9,601 nucleotides of DNA from Bacteroidota bacterium (GTDB lineage: Bacteria > Bacteroidota > Bacteroidia > Bacteroidales > PXBB01), in contig JAKIYU010000082.1 in NCBI GenBank assembly GCA_022708385.1, forward strand, positions 1 to 9,601. The letters are read 5' to 3'. The notes under the pieces were generated by a model. It saw only the letters and a list, made by a program, of their open reading frames with translations. It searched no databases and had not been told where the DNA came from. Positions 5,436 through 9,601 of this stretch are shown piece after piece (within the stretch, counting starts at the first letter, position 1; each line of letters begins with the position of its first letter). The translations under genes were made by a program, and so were the position numbers.

Positions 5436-6515
5436 TTATTTTTTTTCTATGGTTTTGGAATTGGAATATATCACATTACCGCCGAGGGCAAAGTCTGTCT
5501 TTACGGTTTTGTCGCTCCGGGTGCGTTTTATATCAATAATATCGGTGTTGGCTAGTTTGTTGATGCCGTAAGTGCCAATATCTACAATCTGCCAGACATC
5601 CATTTTCTTTTCTTCAGTGCTGTTATTGTTCAGTAATTTATCAGCAGCATATTTAAGAAAACTCTCCCTTGGTTTTTCGGGCATGATGTCGGCGTAGGTT
5701 GCTTCTTCCACATCATATTCAGATGCTTTAATATAACTGTATAAGCTGCTGTACTCTTCCCTCACATCGCTGATATTGTTCAATTCCTGTGCGGATGCAA
5801 GAGAAACAGGCCCTTTAACATTCATTTTCTGATAGGTGTTGGTCTCCCTAATAAAAACATCCGATTTGAATTTTCTGTTATTTATTTTAATATCCTGGAT
5901 TTGAATGGTGTCTTTAGGCTTGGTTTCAGCTGTCCTGTTAAAAAGCCCGGCTTGCAGGAAATTGTCTTTTGGGTTCATTTTCAGCCCATATTTGTTGCCT
6001 TTGTTATCGTTGAGAAAAACATTCAGTATGAGTAATACACAGGCTGCTGCAGCAATGGCAGAGTACCAGAAATAATTGATACGGCGCACTTTCGGAACCA
6101 CTTTCTTCTTTAATGTATTCTTGCCTTCAAAAACAATATTCATTTCGGGTTCCAGTATGCTTTTCTTATAAAGTTCGAGGTCTTTTTTATACGAAGGATT
6201 CACTTCAAGCCATGCCATGAGCCGTTCAGTATCAAAGGCACTGAGTTCCTTTTCGATATAAGCAATAAGAAATTCCTGTATGTTGCTTTCGCTGATGTTT
6301 TGTTTGTCGCCCACCGACTTCTTAAGAAAACTTTTGTCTTCCAGTGTAATGTTTTTTGAAGGTGGCATCTGGAACTGTCCGTAGGCAAAAAATTCATCCT
6401 CAAGGGCAGGATGTTCTTTGAGGAAAGCCATCAGCATGTCTATTTCTTCTGGCTTCAGGGAACCGTCGTAATAGTTGACAAAGTACAGTTCATAATTGCT
6501 TGTGTTGATGCTCAT
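5436..6515 (-). CDS. Probable anti-sigma factor, single-pass membrane protein
   Basis: A 359-residue protein with a cytoplasmic N-terminal part (1-145), one membrane helix (about 148-168, YFWYSAIAAAACVLLILNVF) and a periplasmic C-terminal part of about 190 residues. Basic residues just before the helix (KKKVVPKVRR) support N-inside topology. Its place 11 bp behind an ECF sigma gene and this layout are those of an anti-sigma factor, although no zinc-binding HxxxCxxC motif is seen. The N-terminal part is an internal duplication: residues 28-68 and 99-139 align without gaps with 15 of 41 identical (LMAxL, P, Y, NI, LKK). Each unit resembles the short helical segment (NYYDGSL, HPALEDEF type) at the start of Bacteroidota anti-sigma proteins. 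The periplasmic part has no domain I recognise. The role rests on context and topology. Confidence 0.75.
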   Translation of the reverse strand: MSINTSNYELYFVNYYDGSLKPEEIDMLMAFLKEHPALEDEFFAYGQFQMPPSKNITLEDKSFLKKSVGDKQNISESNIQEFLIAYIEKELSAFDTERLMAWLEVNPSYKKDLELYKKSILEPEMNIVFEGKNTLKKKVVPKVRRINYFWYSAIAAAACVLLILNVFLNDNKGNKYGLKMNPKDNFLQAGLFNRTAETKPKDTIQIQDIKINNRKFKSDVFIRETNTYQKMNVKGPVSLASAQELNNISDVREEYSSLYSYIKASEYDVEEATYADIMPEKPRESFLKYAADKLLNNNSTEEKKMDVWQIVDIGTYGINKLANTDIIDIKRTRSDKTVKTDFALGGNVIYSNSKTIEKK

Positions 6516-6526
6516 GGTTTACATTA

Positions 6527-7012
6527 TTAAATAACTTTTTCGAGCGGACCTATATAATTCTTAATAAATAGACGCGCCCTGAAAATATATACTTTTACCT
6601 GCGATTCACTCAGGTTGGTTATCTCACCAATTTCTTCGTACGAATACCCTTCATAATCTCTCAGCAGCAGCACATCTTTCTGAATCTGGGGCAGGCGATT
6701 CATGGCTTCATCGAGAATTTCTTTTAGCCCGTTATATTCGCTTTTATACCCTTGTGTGTAGGGTTCCACCTCTTCAAAATCTGCATTTTTCTTTTCTTTT
6801 CTTATCAGGTCAATCATGGTGTGATAAGCCGTTGTGAATAAATATGACCTTGATTTGTCATCAGAAATCTCATCCACTTTTATCCACATTTTCTCAAAAG
6901 CATCCTGTACAATATCCTTGGCCTTATCCTTATCCTTAATGTTTTTTAGGATGAAGCGGTACACATTGTCAGCATGTTTATCCACGCAAAGATTGTATTC
7001 TGCTGCGGTCAT
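6527..7012 (-). CDS. ECF-type RNA polymerase sigma factor
   Basis: A 161-residue group 4 sigma factor with only the two essential regions. Sigma region 2 spans about residues 9-75, with DIVQDAFEKMW (33-43) as the core-polymerase and -10 recognition helix, followed by SYLFTTAYHTMIDLIRKEKK. Region 4 spans about 105-152, LPQIQKDVLLLRDYEGYSYEEIGEITNLSESQVKVYIFRAR, where residues 124-148 form the helix-turn-helix that reads the -35. It directs RNA polymerase to a specific promoter set in the cytoplasm. The probable anti-sigma gene follows after 11 bp, so the two are one operon. An ECF-type promoter 22 bp upstream suggests self-activation. ATG at 7012 is preceded by an A-rich stretch and matches normal family length. 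Confidence 0.95.
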   Translation of the reverse strand: MTAAEYNLCVDKHADNVYRFILKNIKDKDKAKDIVQDAFEKMWIKVDEISDDKSRSYLFTTAYHTMIDLIRKEKKNADFEEVEPYTQGYKSEYNGLKEILDEAMNRLPQIQKDVLLLRDYEGYSYEEIGEITNLSESQVKVYIFRARLFIKNYIGPLEKVI

Positions 7013-7033
7013 ATTTTCATTTTGGTAAGTTTG

Positions 7034-7062
7034 TGACGCCCATGATTATGTAAAAGTTACAG
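7034..7062 (-). promoter_or_regulatory. Putative autoregulatory ECF promoter of the sigma operon
   Basis: The minus strand reads CTGTAACT (7062-7055), then CGTCA (7038-7034), with 17 nt between TGTAAC and CGTC. This is the same arrangement as before the GIN-barrel gene. The predicted start is near 7028, with a leader of about 15 nt. The match of both blocks and spacing in the only two stretches upstream of cassette transcripts supports a common sigma. Confidence 0.7.
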
Positions 7063-7078
7063 CGAATTTATAAAAATA

Positions 7079-8284
7079 TTATCCCATCCATTGCCAGGCA
7101 GGAATAAGTTTAACTGTTTTTTTGCCCGTTTTTATTATGTCCTGCTGATCAGTTGTGATAATTAATCCTTCATTAAGATTGAGTTTATCCATGGCTTCCA
7201 AGAGGCCTTCCACTTCCCGCTGTTCATTGTCTGGGTCTAAATGCCAGGTAACCTGAATGGCTTCAAAACCGGTGTTTATTTCCCTGCAAATAAAATCACA
7301 TTCCCTTTTTCCTTTATAATAATACAATTCTTTCCCTTTTCTTTTCAGTTCAAGAAAAACGGCATTTTCCAATAACCTCCCGTAGTCTGGAGAAAATGAA
7401 GCTGTTGAAAAATGGACCAGCCCGGTATCTATGGCATAAACTTTACGCGGGTTTCTTGCCTGCACCTTCAGCGATGTATCGTAAAGGGGTATGTAAAAAA
7501 GAAGATAGACATCAGTCAAATAATTGAGAAACTCCATTACGGAAGTAGCTGAACCAATTTCAAAAACATTTTTCAGTTTAAGATATGAAACAGGTTTGCC
7601 GGTATTGCTCAAAAGAAATTGAACAACCCTGTTGTAAACAGCACTGTTCCTAAGGTTATACCTGGCGAAAATATCCCGTATGAGAATGTCCGATACCAGT
7701 GTGGAAAACATTTCCTTTTTCCCTGTTTCGAGATAACCGGGAAACCCTCCGTTATGTAAATAGGCATTGAAAGAATCCAGTCCTTTTTTCAATTTTGTAT
7801 AGGACAGATACTCCCTGTATGAAAATGGAAACACTTGGTAATCAAGATGACGGCCTGTCAGTTTTGTTCCCAACTCCCTGCTCAGTAATTTTGCATTGGA
7901 ACCGGTAATGACTATTGTTTTTTTTCTGTCAATGGCATCTCTTACATATCTTTCCCATCCATCAACATTCTGTATTTCATCAAAAAAGAGGAGCTGGTTG
8001 TTGCCGTTCAATTCAAAGAAGAGTTTTTCAATGGTGTGGAAATCATTAACTGCAAACCCTGCAGTACGGCTGTCTTCAAAATTAAAATAGTTGGTGGAAC
8101 CGTGGTATTCCATTAACTGCCTCAGTAAAGTGCTTTTACCTGACCTTCTGACTCCTGTAAGGATATAGGCAAACGAAGGCAGTGACGTAAGCTGCGAAAA
8201 CTGCTCCCTTTTAATTTCATTGGGCCCTGCAACAAGCCACTCCTGTTGCGAAACGACAATAGATTTTAATACATCTTTAAGCAT
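7079..8284 (-). CDS. AAA_14/DUF4143 family ATPase
   Basis: A 401-residue protein of the common prokaryotic family that joins an AAA_14 ATPase (PF13173) to a DUF4143 domain (PF13635). The Walker A is GVRRSGKST (44-52), Walker B LLFFDEIQN (98-106) with D102 and E103, followed by the family's ITGSNAKLLS and LGTKLTGRH blocks (126-146). The C-terminal domain carries ENAVFLELKRKG, then ECDFI and FEAIQVTW, an arrangement like a nuclease-related PD-(D/E)xK fold; activity is not established for the family. Length is normal and no residue of the ATP site is missing. The biological role is unknown; the family is very common in accessory regions and has been suspected of roles in mobile-element or defence biology, without firm proof. 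It stands alone between lepA and the sigma operon. The start at 8284 gives the usual N-terminus. Confidence 0.9.
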   Translation of the reverse strand: MLKDVLKSIVVSQQEWLVAGPNEIKREQFSQLTSLPSFAYILTGVRRSGKSTLLRQLMEYHGSTNYFNFEDSRTAGFAVNDFHTIEKLFFELNGNNQLLFFDEIQNVDGWERYVRDAIDRKKTIVITGSNAKLLSRELGTKLTGRHLDYQVFPFSYREYLSYTKLKKGLDSFNAYLHNGGFPGYLETGKKEMFSTLVSDILIRDIFARYNLRNSAVYNRVVQFLLSNTGKPVSYLKLKNVFEIGSATSVMEFLNYLTDVYLLFYIPLYDTSLKVQARNPRKVYAIDTGLVHFSTASFSPDYGRLLENAVFLELKRKGKELYYYKGKRECDFICREINTGFEAIQVTWHLDPDNEQREVEGLLEAMDKLNLNEGLIITTDQQDIIKTGKKTVKLIPAWQWMG

Positions 8285-8296
8285 ATCTTATTTTAC

Positions 8297-8350
8297 TAAC
8301 GTAAGTTAATTTACATTACAAAAGTACAATAATTTACATTTATAACGTAA
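8297..8350 (-). promoter_or_regulatory. Promoter with symmetrical operator-like repeats before the ATPase gene
   Basis: TACTTTTG on the minus strand (8326-8319) matches TAnnTTTG and lies about 35 nt before the ATG. Around it, TAACGTAA occurs at 8297-8304 and 8343-8350, and AATTTACATT at 8308-8317 and 8331-8340. The repeat order is mirrored across the promoter element. Site spacing is 23 bp for one pair and 46 bp for the other, about two and four helical turns. This looks like binding sites for a dimeric repressor, whose gene is not identified. Confidence 0.45.
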
Positions 8351-8357
8351 AATATAT

Positions 8358-8374
8358 AAAAAGTTTTGCTTTTT
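8358..8374 (-). terminator. Weak terminator-like hairpin after lepA
   Basis: The minus strand reads AAAAAG-CAAAA-CTTTTT shortly after the lepA stop. The stem is only 6 bp with one G-C pair, so termination would be weak at best. Confidence 0.3.
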
Positions 8375-8376
8375 CG

Positions 8377-9601
8377 CTATTTGTCAAGTTTCAGTACGGC
8401 CATAAAAGCCGATTGCGGTATTTCAACATTGCCTACCTGGCGCATGCGTTTTTTGCCTTGCTTTTGTTTTTCGAGCAGTTTGCGTTTACGTGTGATGTCG
8501 CCGCCGTAGCACTTGGCCGTGACGTCCTTGCGCACGGCTTTGACAGTTTCGCGGGCAATGATTTTAGCGCCTATGCTGGCCTGTATGGCAATGTCGAATT
8601 GTTGTCGGGGTATGAGCTGCCGTAGTTTTTCGCAAATTTTACGCCCGAAGCTGTAAGCATGGTCCTTATGTATCAGGGCAGAGAGGGCATCGACTGTTTC
8701 GCTGTTGAGCATGATGTCGAGTTTGACAAGGTCCGACTCGCGGTATTCGAGCGGATGGTAATCGAAGGAGGCGTAGCCCTTCGAAATGGTTTTAAGGCGG
8801 TCGTAAAAGTCGAATACGATTTCGGCCAGGGGCATCTCAAATGTAAGTTCTACCCTGTCGGTGGTCAGGTAAATCTGGTTCTTTATGAGGCCGCGTTTGT
8901 CAATGCAGAGGGAGAGTATAGGGCCGACAAACTCTGACTTTGTAATGATTTGTGCCACGATGTAAGGTTCTTCGATGTAATCAAGCACATTCATCGAAGG
9001 CATATCCGAGGGGTTATTTACCACCTTCATTTCTTTTTTGGTGGTATAGGCTCTGTACGACACATTGGGTACAGTCGTTATAACCGTCATGTCGAATTCT
9101 CTTTCGAGGCGCTCCTGTACAATTTCCATGTGGAGCATTCCCAGAAAGCCGCAACGGAAGCCAAATCCCAGAGCAGCTGAGGATTCGGGCTGGAAGGTGA
9201 GGGCGGCATCGTTGAGTTGCAGTTTTTCCATGGCGGTACGCAGTTCTTCAAATTCATCGGTATCGACAGGATAGATGCCCGCAAACACCATAGGTTTGAC
9301 ATCGGCAAAGCCCACAATAGCTTCGGAGCAGGGTGTGGCTACATGAGTGATGGTGTCGCCCACTTTCACTTCGCGGGCGTCCTTAATACCCGAAATGATA
9401 TAGCCCACATTGCCGGCGGATATGGTTCCGGTGGGTTTCAGGTCGAGTTTCAGTACACCGGTTTCTTCGGCAAAATATTCTTTTTTTGTATTCCAGAACT
9501 TGACTCTGTCGCCCTTGTTGATGGTGCCGTTAATTACCCGGAAGTAGGCAATGATACCTCTGTAGGAATTGAACACGGAGTCGAATATCAGGGCTTGCAG
9601 G
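8377..9601 (-). CDS. lepA: Elongation factor 4 (LepA), N-terminal G domain outside the window
   Basis: The frame is open at the right edge and gives the last 407 residues; the family is about 600 long, so roughly 190 residues with the GTPase motifs are missing. The visible part begins LQALIFDSVFNSYRGI, at the junction to domain II. It then has the domain III signature FQPESSAALGFGFRCGFLG (about 136-154 of the visible part), a domain V region, and the LepA-specific C-terminal domain with KCYGGDITRKRKLLEKQKQG (about 363-382) and a final IPQSAFMAVLKLDK. LepA is a ribosome-binding translational GTPase that acts in the cytoplasm on stalled or initiating ribosomes. The GTG codon at 9576 is valine inside the protein, not a start. 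Identification is secure. Confidence 0.97.
   Translation of the reverse strand, partial: LQALIFDSVFNSYRGIIAYFRVINGTINKGDRVKFWNTKKEYFAEETGVLKLDLKPTGTISAGNVGYIISGIKDAREVKVGDTITHVATPCSEAIVGFADVKPMVFAGIYPVDTDEFEELRTAMEKLQLNDAALTFQPESSAALGFGFRCGFLGMLHMEIVQERLEREFDMTVITTVPNVSYRAYTTKKEMKVVNNPSDMPSMNVLDYIEEPYIVAQIITKSEFVGPILSLCIDKRGLIKNQIYLTTDRVELTFEMPLAEIVFDFYDRLKTISKGYASFDYHPLEYRESDLVKLDIMLNSETVDALSALIHKDHAYSFGRKICEKLRQLIPRQQFDIAIQASIGAKIIARETVKAVRKDVTAKCYGGDITRKRKLLEKQKQGKKRMRQVGNVEIPQSAFMAVLKLDK

Noticed and set aside
9574..9576. GTG as start of the LepA frame
   Set aside because: The conserved residues LQALIFDS lie directly upstream in the same frame, so the gene continues beyond the window.

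Overview
The window is chromosomal DNA of a Bacteroidota (Bacteroidetes) bacterium. The evidence is a LepA/EF4 and an ECF sigma factor of the type usual in that phylum, an outer-membrane protein with a DUF2807 (head GIN) domain, TAnnTTTG-type promoter elements, few Shine-Dalgarno sequences, and short dispersed palindromic repeats typical of these genomes. I cannot name the genus. Every gene I can support lies on the minus strand, so transcription runs from the right edge to the left edge.

Right part (about 9601 to 7079): the C-terminal two thirds of lepA enter from beyond the right edge. A 92-bp gap with a symmetrical set of operator-like repeats around a promoter element leads into an AAA_14/DUF4143 ATPase gene.

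Middle (7062 to 3790): this is a self-contained regulatory cassette. It holds an ECF sigma factor, a one-pass membrane protein that is probably its anti-sigma factor, and a secreted head GIN protein fused to an outer-membrane beta-barrel. The sigma gene and the GIN-barrel gene are each preceded by the same bipartite motif, TGTAAC-N17-CGTC on the minus strand. This suggests that the sigma factor drives its own operon and the surface protein. A clear intrinsic terminator closes the cassette.

Gene-free stretch (2555 to 3789): about 1.2 kb packed with secondary structure. It contains an array of six three-base-loop hairpins, a second partial copy of that array with one hairpin loop inverted, a 183-bp MITE-like element, and two long imperfect inverted repeats. 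A near-perfect second copy of the cassette terminator lies at its far end.

Left part (2493 to 1): a YqhD/BDH-type iron-containing alcohol dehydrogenase with all four metal ligands, a truncated ORF6N-domain gene whose tail is supplied by a dispersed repeat, and most of a MurG-like (GT28-type) glycosyltransferase that starts with TTG and runs off the left edge.

The most interesting points are the matched ECF promoters, the internal duplication in the putative anti-sigma factor, the GIN-barrel fusion, and the hairpin-rich insertion between duplicated terminators. I see no tRNA, rRNA or CRISPR array.
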